From contig NC_087070.1 of the NCBI RefSeq assembly GCF_963678635.1, forward strand, positions 21,807,461 through 21,871,460: 64,000 bases of DNA. The letters run 5' to 3'. Shown here piece by piece: positions 41,950 through 55,300 of the stretch (position 1 is the first letter of the stretch; each line of letters starts with the position of its first letter). Source of the stretch: Symsagittifera roscoffensis (taxonomy: Eukaryota; Xenacoelomorpha; Acoela; Convolutidae). The notes under the pieces were generated by a model. The model was not told where the DNA came from and did not search any database. It saw only the letters and a program-made list of their open reading frames with translations. Made by a program: the position numbers and the translations under genes.

Positions 41950-43327
41950 AGGTTAGAAACTGAAAAGAACTATCAAACTCACGTGTTGTAATATTTGAGA
42001 TAAAACACTAATTTGAGCTATTTATATTTGAAATCGTTGTTGCTGACGGCGCTTTGATTTATTTTGAAGCTAATTGTTGCGTATGCTATGTTATCTCGAA
42101 TGTCCCACTTTCTTTTTGGATATCGTTTCCAATAGCTTCATTAGATTTCGTTTCCAATCTGTTTCATATTCAAATGCGGAATTTATTATCTCGACATGTT
42201 GAAGCTTTTTTAACGTGGTATTCTTGAATGCACAAGGAAATTTTTTCATTCTGACGCTATATCCTGTACTTGGTTGCTGTCGAGTACTCTCTGAGGCTGC
42301 AGATGCAGAGTATAATTGATAAAAGATTATTCGTAGATGCAACTGATGAAAAGGATAAATATTACGGTTTTCAGTTAGTTATTTCAAATTTATCGTTGTT
42401 TCATACGGTTTATTTAAACTTTTTTCGTTCTTTTAATTTATTTGAAGCCTTGGAGGTGCGTTACAGGCTAGTTGCTTTTATTTGCTATTTGCTCCAATCC
42501 TCAATTCAGGAAAATCCAGCATTCTAATTGTTGCTCAATTATTGCTGACTGTTTGGTTTTCATTGTAATCTGATGAAAACTAAAAAACCTCAAATAATTA
42601 ACCAGTCTTAGTTTATCTATATCGTGTTGAAGTTTGATTTGCATCCAATTGTTAATAACGGTGCTCATTGATCTCTTGAAACGCTTTCGATTGTGACGTC
42701 TTTTTTATTTGTCTCATTTAAGTATGTTGTTATGTAAATGATAGTGATCACATGCTTAGTGGCCGCTTTTCTTTTATGAAAGTTTTCAGAAATAAATATT
42801 GGTTATAATGCCATTTTGTTGATTCTTATTTAAATAAGCGGATTTGATTTTTGAAAAATCTTATTTATCAAGTGTGTGTTTTTTTCAGTATGTGTTTTGT
42901 ATTATCAAATCGAGAATAAACGATAACCTTTGTCGTTTTTTCATGTTACCTGAGTTACTCAGTTTAAAAAATCAAACTAAAGCAAAAGTTTCGTCTAAAG
43001 AATGAAAATGACTAAGCAGTAATTAGCCTTGATATAATTTTTTTCGTCTCGCATCATTTTTGCACTCCTTTGCCAGAACGGATTTCTCACACGTCAGATT
43101 TAAAATAGTGTAATTAACATACATTCTTGGTTGTGTTGTGACAAATTAGAATAGAACATGAAAAATTAGATTAAAATGAACACTTACTTATATAATACAA
43201 CGAAGATGCCTTCGTAGAAAATTGAACAGATATATGAACATTTACATATCAAATTAGTAGATAAGAATGATGATACATTAAAAATTAGATTTAAACAAAC
43301 AATCATGTAAATATAATTTTAACAAAA
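41950..43327. other. AT-rich gap with a degenerate Helitron-like end
   Basis: No coding region seen in 1.4 kb. 42444-42471 resembles the Helitron-type end at 48868-48895 (24 of 30 bases, including GGAGGTGCG and the final CTAGTT). Confidence 0.5.
42444..42471 (+). other. degenerate Helitron-like 3' terminus
   Basis: GAAGCCTTGGAGGTGCGTTA then CAGGCTAG, followed by T. The stem has decayed compared with 48871-48883. Confidence 0.4.
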
Positions 43328-46300
43328 ATGGATACACATGGAGACTCAGGTGTATGCCAAAATGCTTTGACAGAAATGTAAATTGTTGAAAACGTGAACA
43401 AATTCATAGGTTCTAGATAAAAACATAGAATATAAAAAATATACTTGGTAAGTAGAACTACTCTTCTTATTACTTTCACTGAAAAAACCAAATGTGCCTA
43501 GGACTCTTCACCCTGATATAGATTGGACAATCTTGGGACAATGCGATGGGCAAATTGTTCGCCAAACTATTGAGTATGGGTGTAGGCCTGCTCAAGTTAC
43601 CAATCGATTGCAAAGGGAACGAGTGTTTCAAAAAACAATTGCTGAAGAAAAGCTGTTCGATGAATGCTACAAATTCATGCTTAACCTGTATGGGTCTATA
43701 GAAGGCGAGTTCAGTATCAAACACGACAATTTTGGCGGCTATAAACTCTTATACTGTGGTAAAAACACGATACCGAGTCGAACAGTTATATCGAACGGTC
43801 CTAAGGGCGTTCTAAGGCCCATTCCGCATCACGCGACTGATCTGTCAGTTATTTACAAATTTTCAGATAAAAAGAAAAAATCCATCATAATGCTTGGACC
43901 TATAAGATTTATTAATTCTGACTGCAACCCAAATTGTGAGTACAATTTTTCTTCTCTTGACAAGACTCTCGTTCGGGTGAGGACCTTGCGAAAAATTAAG
44001 CCGAACGAAGAAATTTTAGTCAAATACGGCGACGATTTTTTTGAAAACATGGAATGTGAGTGCCAAACCTGCTCCAACAACAGAAAACTAGCCAAAAAAT
44101 ACCAAATGACTGAACAGGCAGAAGCAAAAGAACTGTCGGAGAACAATAAGCATGTTGAAATAGATAATCTAACGCAAGACCAAATAAGTAACTACGTGCA
44201 AACTCATACTCCAGGTCAACCAATGGACAATGACAGAGTTCTTCTGGCGGATCTTGTTACGGAAACTAATGAAACTTCAAGTTACATGGAGAGATTCACC
44301 AACACGGAAAAATCGCCAGAGGTTGTTAAGAAAAAAATGCGCATGCGCCGGCCTTACAAATCTCGGTTGTATGAAAATATCATCAAAGACATAGCTGAAC
44401 GGCAAGCCGAACAAGTGCTAGATTTAAAAAACTTATCTGCCGAAGAGCTTAGTTTGCATCAGGTTGATAGTAAAGATCAGACTTCTCGTTCAATAAATAT
44501 TTTGGATGATAACACATCTCCTTTCGAAAATAATCACATGGAAGGCGATTCAAGTTATCTAGAGCAACTTCAACTTGTGGTTGACCCCCCAAGAACTAGT
44601 TCACCTCTTCCAAGTGCTTTTCAGCCGTTTCCACCAGAAAATTGTCAAATTCTTCAGCACTCCATTGATAATTTCAACTTGGTAGGTGAATCAGTTTCGC
44701 AAATGAGTTGGAAGCATTTTGATTCAAATCAGTTCCTTTCGTTCGGAAGTGAAGAAAACGAAGAGAATTCTGTCTGTGAAAGTTATAAGCCGCTCTACCC
44801 TAACTGCCGAGTCGGTTACCACAATACACAACTTCTGATAAGAGCCTTTACCAATTTTTACAAAATATCCGATGCTTGCCAGACAGATCTTTTGAAACTA
44901 ATTGAAGCAATCACACCAGGACCTAACTTGCTTCCAACTGCTTATACTTGTATACAGAAAGTAAAAGCTCGCTTTTGAAAGTTTAACAGCTAAAGTGCTG
45001 CGCTCTTCTCATAGTGAAACTTGTGTTCTGAAGGTGTCTGAGCTTCTGAAGGATATAGTTCAAAGAAATATCATTAGCCTTCTAGAATATAACATCAAAC
45101 GTTGTCGAGGCAAAGCACCAGACATGCCACTCGATCTGATTAGTATTTCTGAACAGCCGAATGAGTTCTGCATAGATTTGATTCTTTCCACCGATGGAGT
45201 TTCATTTGTCAGTTCGAGTGAAAATCATCAAATGTATCCAGTATGGCTTGCGGTAGCACAGCTGCCGCCTATTCTACGCATGTCAAAGAAAAATATTGCG
45301 CTTGCGGCTTTGTTTGTAGGAAGAGGGAAACCATTATGGTCTAAATTACTACCACAGCTGAAAACAGAACTTCAAAGGAGCGTAGTTGTGCAAATGCCGA
45401 ATGGAAGTTTATACTTTCTAAAATTCAATGTGGTTCTCATTGTAGCAGACCTGATTGCCAAGCCAAGTCTGCTGAATATGTACCAACATAACGGCTACTA
45501 TGGCTGCCAGTACTGTGACCATCCGGGTGTCTCATATGGATCTACTCACTGTTATTATCCGCTGAATTTAGTTGTTAACAATGAGGTGTATAGAGTTAAA
45601 CGTAATATACGAGAACCCTCTGATCACTAACATCTGGTCGAAAAAGCCGAAAATTTTCTACGTGAAGGAAATAAAGCAGTGAATATGGCGGGAGTGAAAG
45701 GTAAAAGTCCATTCAGCTCATTGGTCAAAGGATTGCCGTTGTCTGCACCAGTCGACTACATGCATTGTGTTTTGCTAGGCGTGTTTTCCAGCTTACTTTC
45801 CAGACAATTGAAATTACTGAAGCAGAGAGAAAGAGACGAATTGGATGACCTTGTCCGTAACTTGTCGCTTCCTGTTGAATTATGCCAGCACGGACGAAAA
45901 CCGAGACCCAGCTCTGAGATCACTCAATTTAAAGCAAATGAATACTTCAACTATTTGTTCTTTCTTGCTCCTGTAATATTTCGTAGTTTTCTGAAGCCTG
46001 GTGGTTTGCAGTATGAAAGTCTGCTGCGTCTGTCTTTTGGGATCAGAATTTTACTCCAAACCCAGCAAGAAGCAAATATTACCAGGGCGGAAAAATTGTT
46101 AATGAGATTTTCCGAAGACGCTGTTAAAATTTTTGGGGACAAAAAATGTGAAACCATCAATGTTCACTGCTTACAGCACCTCCCTGATCAAGTCAGACGA
46201 TTCGGTCCTCTTTTTGTTATGTCGGCCATGGCATTCGAATCAGCCCATTCTTTTCTAGCTCATTTTGCCACCGGCTCCCACGGATTTTGTCAAATCATTA

Positions 46301-46842
46301 GTAGGAGATATCTGGAGTATCATGAATTGCTAAAAGCTAGTGTTGAAAGTGATGACTTAACTTTATTGGCACGAGCATGGACCAACCAAGAGGAAGTTTC
46401 TCAAAATGAAAAAATTTTGCAAAAGCAACTCCATGAAACTATCCAAGTTTCTACTGCTCGTCTTCTTCATCCAAACGCACAAATAGTGTCAAGCTGCCGT
46501 TTAGGTCGTCGCTTTTTTGATTCCCTCTGTTACAAGCGAAATTTAAAGGGCCCGAATAGTCACGTGTATTGTCAATTAAATGAATCATTAATTTTTGGTC
46601 AAATCGAGTACTTTATTACGTTCGAAGATAGCGTTGATCAGTATGCATACGTAACCCTGTACGAAACTATCCGAACTAGTTTGTCAGATGATATCGACCT
46701 TAAGTTTCGAAATTTTTTTCAGGTCGTTCGATCGAACCAGACAATGTGGCTACCCGTAAACCAACTGAAAAAACTTGCACTTTTGGAAAATAAAACTGAG
46801 AAATGGCTGGCATTCGTGCCAAAGTTCATTGATCATAAGTAA
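43328..46842 (+). pseudogene. SET domain (SUV4-20-like) joined to a CACTA/Tnp2-like transposase
   Basis: Proposed exon 1 is 43328-43377 (MDTHGDSGVC). A 124-bp GT-AG intron leads to 43502 in phase. The frame then holds a SET domain: GPIRFINSDCNPNCEY (the RFINHxCxPN motif), KPNEEILVKYGDDFF and post-SET CECQTC. KYGDDFF plus CxCxxC is closest to SUV4-20-type H4K20 methyltransferases. A basic KKKMRMRRPYKSR stretch and a linker follow. At about 44974 an extra T in a T run shifts the frame, which continues as KVLRSSHSETC. The transposase part has STDGVSF, IVADLIAKP, GYYGCQYCDHPG, PVDYMHCVLLGVF and HLPDQVRRFGPL...FESAHSFL, matching the Tnp2/CACTA pattern with candidate catalytic D, D and E. A TAA at about 45628 interrupts it once. 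The two parts appear to have been one roughly 1,130-codon protein. Confidence 0.78.
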
Positions 46843-47073
46843 TAAGTTGTTGATATTTATTTTTTGCAAGTTCCCCCATTTGCTATGCTTGAATTTATAG
46901 AACTATATGTAAAAAATTTTCGCAGCTTCCCTCTTTTTGTATCTCACCAGTCGCGATCTTGAAGAACTTCAATTTTGATATGACTTATACTTTTTCGATA
47001 AAAGTTGCTAGGCTAGTTGTCTGAAATTTTGAAAGTTGATTTTAATTCTGGTTTCATTAGATTAGTTTTTTAG

Positions 47074-47674
47074 ATGAAAAAAATCTTATTTATTGGAGAT
47101 TCGAATTTGAGGAGATCAATCTCCTATATTGATAGCCCTGCTATCAATAAATTCAAGTTAGTATACAGTCCTCAGTTTTGCTCGATTTTGGTAAAAATGT
47201 AGCATGATTTCTTGACTGATTATTTTTCTATCATTATGCTACTGCCGGGAAATTGACGCAGAAGAAAGGCGCACTACCATGAAGCTGCGCTTCTTGGTCG
47301 AAAAGGCAAACAGTTTTGACTGTGTCGTAATTATAGCCGGCAACAACGATTTGAACAGCAAAACTGATCAGCAAACAATTCATAATTTGAAGCAATTTGA
47401 AGGGGCGTTGAAGCATCGCATAAAACTTAAAATTTGCGGCTTTCTACCGAGGCGTGATCACCCATGGGAGTATAATGCAGAAAAAAGATTATGGGAAAAT
47501 CCCGTAACCAGGATCAACAACAAACTACGTTCGGCTTTCCCAAAAAGTTATGCATCGCCGGGAAAGTTCAAATTGGAAGATTTTAAAACTGATGATAAAT
47601 GCCACCTAAATGATCTGGGCCAAAAGCACATGGCGCACTTTGTTTATAAGTGGTGCAAGCTGTTAATGCGCTGA
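47074..47674 (+). CDS. SGNH hydrolase-like protein, probably two exons
   Basis: The first frame starts at ATG 47074 (MKKILFIGDSNLRRS), giving block I with the nucleophile Ser. A second frame, open from before 47279 to 47674, gives block III IAGNNDLNS and block V DDKCHLND. The two are in different frames, so an intron between about 47190 and 47245 is likely; a GTAAAA donor lies near 47190 but the acceptor is unclear. The start of the protein is close to OSK-type and transposon SGNH domains. It is unlike the Element A and B hydrolases (GDSLLRVL, DGIHF). It lies 230 bp after the transposase on the same strand. Confidence 0.7.
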
Positions 47675-48029
47675 TTGTACATAATTCATCGGTTCTCGTT
47701 TCCGTTTTTGGAATTGATTCTGTGCTCCATTTTTTTCTTCATTTTTTTAGTAGAAAACATTAAGAAGGCTATTTTTCTCTTCAATTGTTTGGTACAAGCC
47801 ATTCAGAAGACAATAATTAGAATAATGTCATTTAATCTATTATGATGCGGCTATCTATCAGTGGCTTCACTATCTCGCATTGTTTAAGCTTATTCAACGT
47901 ATCAGTTTTGCATGTTTAACAAAAGAGTTTTCCAAGTATACGCTATATCATAATTTGCAATGGTTAAGTTTTTAACGATTTTTCAGTTTGATTTTAGTGT
48001 TCATTTAAACGAGTCAACGAAAAATTTGG
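47675..48029. other. AT-rich intergenic DNA
   Basis: No gene or repeat recognised between the SGNH gene and the tandem repeats. Confidence 0.4.
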
Positions 48030-48860
48030 ATGCTGTCAGGTCTTCCCCAGGTTTTGCGATTTTGGCCTTCATTTATGAATAAACAGGTTTTTAAAAGAAT
48101 TAGAAAAACTTAAATTTTATTAACTTCACAAAAAATGAGTTTCTCAACCCTGTAGTTCTATGCTGCCGGGGTACTCTTAAGGGTTGCGCATTTTGACTCG
48201 AAACCTCACTCTCAAATCCTTGTAATTTTTGAGATATGACGTTTCTTTCAACTTTTTCAAATCTTCACAAAACTTAGGTTTAAAAAATTGAATAATTTGA
48301 AATCCCAATCATGTAGTTGTAAGTTGTGAGGGTACTCACAGTAGTTGCAAATCTTGCCTCGGAATATGACTGCCCAAAGCCTTGTAGTTTTCGAAATATG
48401 ACGTGTTTTATGATTTCTTTTTAATTTTTCAGAAAACTTAGAATTTAGAGTAACTTTTAAATGGTTTTTAAATTCTGATGTTTTTTAAGGTACTCTCAGA
48501 AGTTTCATTTTCGAATTTTGCGTTCTCAAATGCTTTCATTTTCCGAAATGTGATGTTTGTGATGTCTTTTTTTCAAATGTTCAGAAAACCTATTTATAAA
48601 AGTTTTCTGAATAATAGAAGTTTCTTTCTCTATAGTGATGCTCTGTCAGGGCACTTCTAAGAGTTGCGAGTTTTTCTTTCAAATATGACTGCTTAAACCT
48701 CGTTTTTTTCGCGGTATGGCGTTTTTGCCATTTTAAAAAAAATCCTGAATTTGATTTTTGCAAAATTTGGAATTCCTAACCCTGATTTTGGGCGCTATCG
48801 GAGTACACTCAAACTATATAAATGTCGTTTCCAATATTTGCAGTTTTTCATTAGTTCTCA
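48030..48860 (+). repeat. degenerate tandem repeats of about 158 bp
   Basis: A GGTACTC-like landmark followed by GTTGCG and an AATATGACGTTTT segment recurs at about 48039, 48170, 48331, 48489, 48650 and 48801, a period of 131-161 bp. Copies are diverged. Such arrays commonly precede Helitron 3' ends in worms. Confidence 0.75.
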
Positions 48861-48867
48861 TAAATCC

Positions 48868-48895
48868 GAAGCACCGGAGGTGCGATACACGCTAG
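48868..48895 (+). mobile_element. Helitron-like 3' end: hairpin plus CTAG
   Basis: GCACC-GGA-GGTGC forms a perfect 5-bp stem (48871-48883). CTAG follows eight bases later (48892-48895), with T immediately after. Helitrons end in a hairpin about 10 bases before CTRR and insert between A and T. No Rep-helicase gene or TC start was found, so the element is at most non-autonomous in this window. Confidence 0.6.
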
Positions 48896-49309
48896 TTTAA
48901 TATAATGTTAATACAATTTATAATAGTCCAAATAACAAAAGTCTTTTTTGCAAGGTCAAATTTTTTTTGCAAGTCACCTAAATGAAAAAATTGGCAATAA
49001 AGTAGTTGCAATGCAGACACTGATATATTTTGTTTTGTACTTCTATTGAAATTTTTCTGTTTGTCTTTGACATGATTTCTGTAATTTGCCTGCTGCTTGA
49101 AGTTTTAGTTATAACTATCTAACTCCTAATCAAACTGAATGTTGAAGTTAAAAACTGGTGTTTCGAGACGACAGATACCCTAATTTTGCGATCAAGTACT
49201 CTCCGTTGGTCTGTTGGCTCTGGACATCTCGTGTTAGCTGTATTTGCAATTTGGAACCCATTGCACTAGCCCCTATGTTTTAGTTTTAAAATGGCAAGTA
49301 TTTTAGTTT
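48896..49309. other. AT-rich intergenic DNA
   Basis: No feature recognised before the satellite array. Confidence 0.4.
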
Positions 49310-52300
49310 GTCTGTGTTTGCCATTATTTGTGTATGTGTTCCCCAATGTGTCTCTATAAAAGCCCCTGTGTGTCTGTATGTGTTTCCCTATGTGTGTCTG
49401 TAAAGGTGCCCCTGTGTGTGTGCCACTGTGTGTCTCTGTGTGCCCCCATGTGTGTCTGTATGTGTGCCCCTATGTGTGTCTGCATGTGTGCCCCTATGTG
49501 TGTCTGTGCATGTGCCCCTGTGTGTGTCCATACGTGTGTCTGTATGTCTGCCCCTACGTGTGTCGGCATGTGTACCCCTAACTGTCTTTGTCTGCCCTTA
49601 CGTATGTCTGTACATGTGCGTCTGTATGTGTGCCCCTATGGATGTCTGTATGTGGCCCCCATGTGTGTCTGTATGTGTGCCCCTACCTGTGTCTGTTTAT
49701 GTGCACCTATATGTGTGTGTAAATTGTGCCCCTATGTGTGTCTGTACATGTGCTCCTATGTGTGTCTGTATGTGTGTCCCTACGGATGTCTGAAAGTGTG
49801 CCCCTACGTGTGTCTGTCTGGGTGCCCCTACGTGTATCTGTATATGTGTCCCTACGCGTGTCTGTATGTGTGCATGCATGTTGCCCACAGGTGTGTCTGT
49901 GTGTGTGCCGCTATCTGTGTCTGTCTGGGTGCCCCTACGTGTATTTATATGTGTCCCTACGCGTGTCTGTATGTGTTTATGTATGTGTGCCCCTTTGTGT
50001 GTCACTATTTATGCCCCTATGGATGTCTGAATGTGTGCCCCCACGTTTACCTATATATGTGCCCCTACGTGTGTCTTTACTTGTGCCCCTATGGATGTCT
50101 GTATATGGAGCCCATGTGTGTCTGTATGTGTGCCCCTACCTGTGTCTGTATGTGTACCACCACGTGTGTCTGTACATGTGCACCGATGTTTGTCTGTACA
50201 AGTGACCCTATGTGTGTCTTTACCTGTGCACCTATGTGTCTGTATGTGTGTCCCTATGGATATCTGAATGTGTGCCACTACGTGTGTCTGTGTGGGTGCC
50301 CCTACGTGTATCTGTATATGTGCCCCTACGTGTGTCTGTATGTGTGCCCCTATGTGTGTCTGTGTGTGTTCCCCTATGTGTGTCTGTATGTGGCCCCCAT
50401 GTGTGTCTGTATGTGGCCCCATGTGTGTGTGTATGTATGCCCCTACGTGTGTCTGTATGTGCACCCCTACCTTCGTCTGTATGTGTGCCCCAATGTGTGT
50501 CTGTTCATGTGCCCATATATGTGTCTGTTTGTGTGCCCCTATGGATGTCTGAATGTGTGTCTCTATGAATGAGTGTCTGTATATGTGCCCCTACGTGTGT
50601 CTCTATGTGTACCCCTATGTGTGTCTTCATGTGTGCCCCTACCTGTGTCTGTACATGTGCCCTTATGTGTGTCTGAATATGTGCCCCTATGGATGTCTGT
50701 ATGTCGCCCCATGTGTGTCTATATGTGCCCCTACCTGTGTCTGTCTTTACTTGTGCCCCTATGGATGTCTGTATATGGAGCCCATGTGTGTCTGTATGTG
50801 TGCCCCTACCTGTGTCTGTATGTGTACCACCACGTGTGTCTGTATGTGTACACGTAGTGGCACACATTCAGATATCCATAGGCACACACATACAGACACA
50901 CATAGGTGCACATGTAAAGACACACATAGGGTCACATGTACAGACAAACATCGTTGCACATGTACACACATACATATAGTGAATGTGTGTACATGTGCAC
51001 CGATGTTTGTCTGTACATGTGACCCTATGTGTGTCTTTACATGTGCACCTATGTGTGTCTGTATGTGTGTCCCTATGGATATCTGAATGTGCGCCACTAC
51101 GTGTGTCTATGTGGGTGCCCCTACGTGTATCTGTATATGTGCCCCTACGTGTGTCTGTATGTGTGCCCCTATGTGTGTCTGTGTGTGGCCCCCATGTGTG
51201 TCTGTATGTGGCCCCATGTGTGTGTGTATGTATGCCCCTACGTGTGTCTGTATGTGCACCCCTACCTTCGTCTGTATGTGTGGCCCAATGTGTGTCTGTT
51301 CATGTGCCCATATATGTGTCTGTTTGTGTGCCCCTATGGATGTCTGAATGTGTGTCTCTATGAGTGTCTGTATATGTGCCCCTACGTGTGTCTCTATGTG
51401 TACCCCTATGTGTGTCTTCATGTGTGCCCCTACCTGTGTCTGTACATGTGCCCTTATGTGTGTCTGAATGTGTGCCCCTATGGATGTCTGTATGTGGCCC
51501 CATGTGTGTCTATGTGTGCCCCTACCTGTGTCTGTATGTGTACCTGTAAGTGTGTCTGTATATGTGCCCCTTTGTGCGTGTTTTTGTGCCCCTATGGATG
51601 TCTGAATGTGTGTCTCTACGTGTGCCTGTTTGTGTGCCATTACGTGTGTCTGTATGTGTGTCCCTATGTGTCTGTTCATGTGCCCATTTGTGTGTCTGTT
51701 TGTGTGCCCCTATGGATGTCTGAAAGTGTGCCCCCATGTGTGTCTGTATATGTGCCCGTACGTGTGTCTCTATGTGTACCCCTATGTGTGTCTTTATGTG
51801 TGTCGGTACATTTGCCCTTATGTGTGTCTTAATGTGTGCCCCTATGAGTGTCTGTTTGTGGCCCCATGTGTGTCTATGTGTGCCCCTACCTCTGTCTGTA
51901 TGTGTACCCCTAAGTGTGTCTGTATGTGTGCCCCTTTGTGTGTGTTTGTGTGCCCCTATGGATGTCTGAATGTGTGTATCTACGTGTGTCTGTTTAAGTG
52001 CCCCTACCTGTATCTGTATGTGTACCCCTAAGTGTGTCTGTTTGTGTGCCCCTATGGATATCTGAATGTGTGACCCTACGTGTGTCTGTTTATGTGCCTC
52101 CACGTGTGTCTGTATCTGTGAGCCTATATGTGTATGTATTTGGCGACCTTATGTGTCAGTACATGTGCCCCAATGTGCGTGTCTGTACATGTGCCCCTGT
52201 GTGTGTGTCTGTATGTGGGCCCCTGTGTGTCTGTATGTGTGCCCCAACGTGTATCTGTACATGTGCCTCAACGTGTGTCTGTATGTGTGCCCGTATGTGT

Positions 52301-55300
52301 GTCTGTATGTGTGCCCCTACGTGGGTCTGCATGTGTGCCCCAACGTGTGTCTCTACTTGTGCTCCTATGGATGTCTGAATGTGTGCTCCTATGTGTGTCT
52401 GTTTGTGTGCCCCTATGGATGCCTGAATGTGTGACCCTACGTATTTCTGTATATGTGCCGCTACGTGTGTCTGTATCTGTGACCCTATGTGGGTATGTAT
52501 TTGGCCACCATATGTGTCAGTACATGTGCCCCTATGTTTGTCTGTACATGTGCCCCTATGTGTGTCTGCATGTGCCCCTGTGTGTGTATCAATGCTTCTA
52601 CGTGTATCTGTATACGTGCCTCTACGTGTGTCTGTATATGTGCCCCTATGCGTCTGTTTGTGTGCCCCTACGTGTGTCTGTATGTGTACCCCTACCTGTG
52701 TCTGTATGTGTGCCCCTATGTCTATGTGTGTGTCTGTATGTGTGCACATATGCGTGTCTGTTTGTGTGCCCCTATGGATGTGGGAATGTGTGCCCCTATG
52801 CGTGTCTTTATATATGCCCCTACGTGTGCGTGTTTGTGTGCCCCTATTGATGTCTTTATGTGTGCTCCTACGTGTGTCTGTACATGTGCCCTTATGTGTG
52901 TCTGTATGTGTGCCCCTATGGATGTCTGTATGTGGCCCCATGTGTGTCTGTATGTGTGCCCCTATCTCTGTCTATATGTGTACCCCTAAGTGTGTCTGTA
53001 TATGTGTGTCTGTATGTTTGCCTCTTGTGTGTCACTACTTGTGCCCCTAAGGATGTCTGTGTATGTGCCCCTTTGTGTGTCACTACTTGTGCCCCTATGG
53101 ATGTCTGGATGTGTGCCCCTATGTGTGTGTTTGTGTGCCCCTATGGATGTCTGATTGTGTGTCCCTACGTGTGTCTGTTTGTGTGCCCCTATGTGTATTT
53201 GTATGTGTGCCCCTACGTGTGTCTGTACATGTGCCCCTTTTGTGTCTGTACATGTGCCCCTTTTGTGCCTGTACATGTACCCCTGTGTGTGACTGCATGT
53301 GTGCCCCTGTGTGTCTGTATGGGTGCCCCTTCGTGTATCTGTATATGTGCCTCTAAGTGTGTCCCTATATGTGCCCATATGTGTGTCTGTATGTGTGCCT
53401 CTACGTGGGTCTGTATGTGTGCGCCTATGTGTGTCTGTACGTGTACCCCTACAAGTGTCTGTATGTGTGCCCCTATGTGTGTCTATACATGTACCCATAT
53501 GCGTGTCTGTTTGTGTGCCCCTATGGATGTGGGAATGTGTGCCCCTATGCGTGTCTTCAAAGATGCCCCTACGTGTGTCTGTATGTGTACCCCTATGTGT
53601 CTTTATGTGTGCCCCTATGTGTGTCTGTACATGTGCCCTTATGTGTGTCTGTATGTGTGCCCCATGTGTGTCTGTATGTGTGCCCCTACCACTGTCTATA
53701 TGTGTACCCCTAAGTATGTCTGTATATGTGTGTCTGTATGTTTGCCTCTTTGTGTGTCACTACTTGTGCCCCTAAGGATGTCTGTATATGTGCCCCTTTG
53801 TGTGTCACTACTTGTGCCCCTATGGATGGCTGGATGTGTGCCCCTATGTGTGTGTTTGTGTGCCCCTATGGATGTCTGATTGTGTGCCCCTACGTGTGTC
53901 TGTATGTGTACCCCTATGTGTGTCTTTATATGTGCCCCTACGTGTGTCTGTACATGTGCCCATATGTGTGTCTGTATGTGTGCCTCTTTGTGTGTCACTA
54001 CTTGTGCCCCTAAGGATGTCTGAATATGTGCCCCTACCTGTCTGTTTGTGTGCCCCTATGGATGTCTGAATGTGAGTCCCTACGTTTATCTGTATATATG
54101 CACTTGCGTGTGTCTCTAGTTGTGCCCCTATGGATGTCTGAATGTGTGCGCCTATGTGTGTCTATTTGTGTGCACCTATGGATGTCTGAATGTGTGCCCC
54201 TGCGTCTGTCTGTATATGTGCCCATACGTGTGTGTGTGTCTGTGCCCCTATGTGTGTATGGATGTGGCCCTCATGTGTGTCGGTACATGTGCCCCTATGT
54301 GTGTCTGTGCATGTGCCGCTGTGTGTCTGTATGGGTGCCCCTACGTGTATCTGTATATGTGCCTCTACGTGTGTCTGTATGTGTGCCCCTACTTGTGTTG
54401 ATGTCTGCCCCTACGTGTCTGTATGTGTACCCTACGTGTGTCTGTATATGTGCACCTACGTGTGTTTGTAACTGTGCCCCTATGTGTGTATGTATGTGGC
54501 CCCCATGTGTGTCAGTACATGTGCCTCTCTGTGGGTCTCTTAATGTGCCGCTATGTGTCTGTATGGGTGTCCCTACGTGTATCTGTATGTGTACCCCTCA
54601 ATGTGTCTGTATGTGTGTCTGTATGTGGCCCCTATGTGTGTCTGTATGTGTGGCCCTACCTGTGTCTGTATGTGTACCCCTCAATGTGTCTGTATGTGTG
54701 CCCCTATGGATGTCTGAATGTGTGCCCCTGTGTGTGTCTGTTCGTGTGCCGCTCTGTGTGTCTGTATGTGTGCCTCTTATGTGTGTCTGTATGTGTGCCC
54801 CCATGTGTGTCTCTACATGTGCCCGTATGTGTGTCGGTACATGTGCCCCTCTGTGTGTCTCTACATGTGCCCCTATGTGTGTCTCTACATGTGCCCCTAT
54901 GTGTGTCTGTATGTGTGCGCCTATGTGTGCATGTATGTGGCCACCATGTGTGCCCCTACGAGTATCTGTGTGTCTGCCCCTATATGTGAATGCATGTGGC
55001 CCCCATGTGTGTCAGTACATGTGCCCCTATGTTTATCTGTTTATGTGCCGCTGTGTGTCTGTATGGGTGCCACTACGTGTCTCTGTATATGTTCCTCTAC
55101 GTGAATCTGTATGTGTGTCTGTATGTAGTCTCCATGTGTGTCTGTATGTGGCCCCACGTTTGTCTGTATGTGTGGCACTACATGTGTCTGATTTGTACCC
55201 CTCAATGTGTCTGTATGTGTGCCCCTATGGATGTCTGAATGTGTGCCCCTATGTGTGTCGGTACATGTGCCCCTGTGTGTCTGTATGTGCGCCCCTCAGT

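Noticed and set aside
42091-42527. Overlapping 83- and 85-codon frames on opposite strands
   Set aside because: Low-complexity, no motif, and they cover the decayed Helitron-like end.
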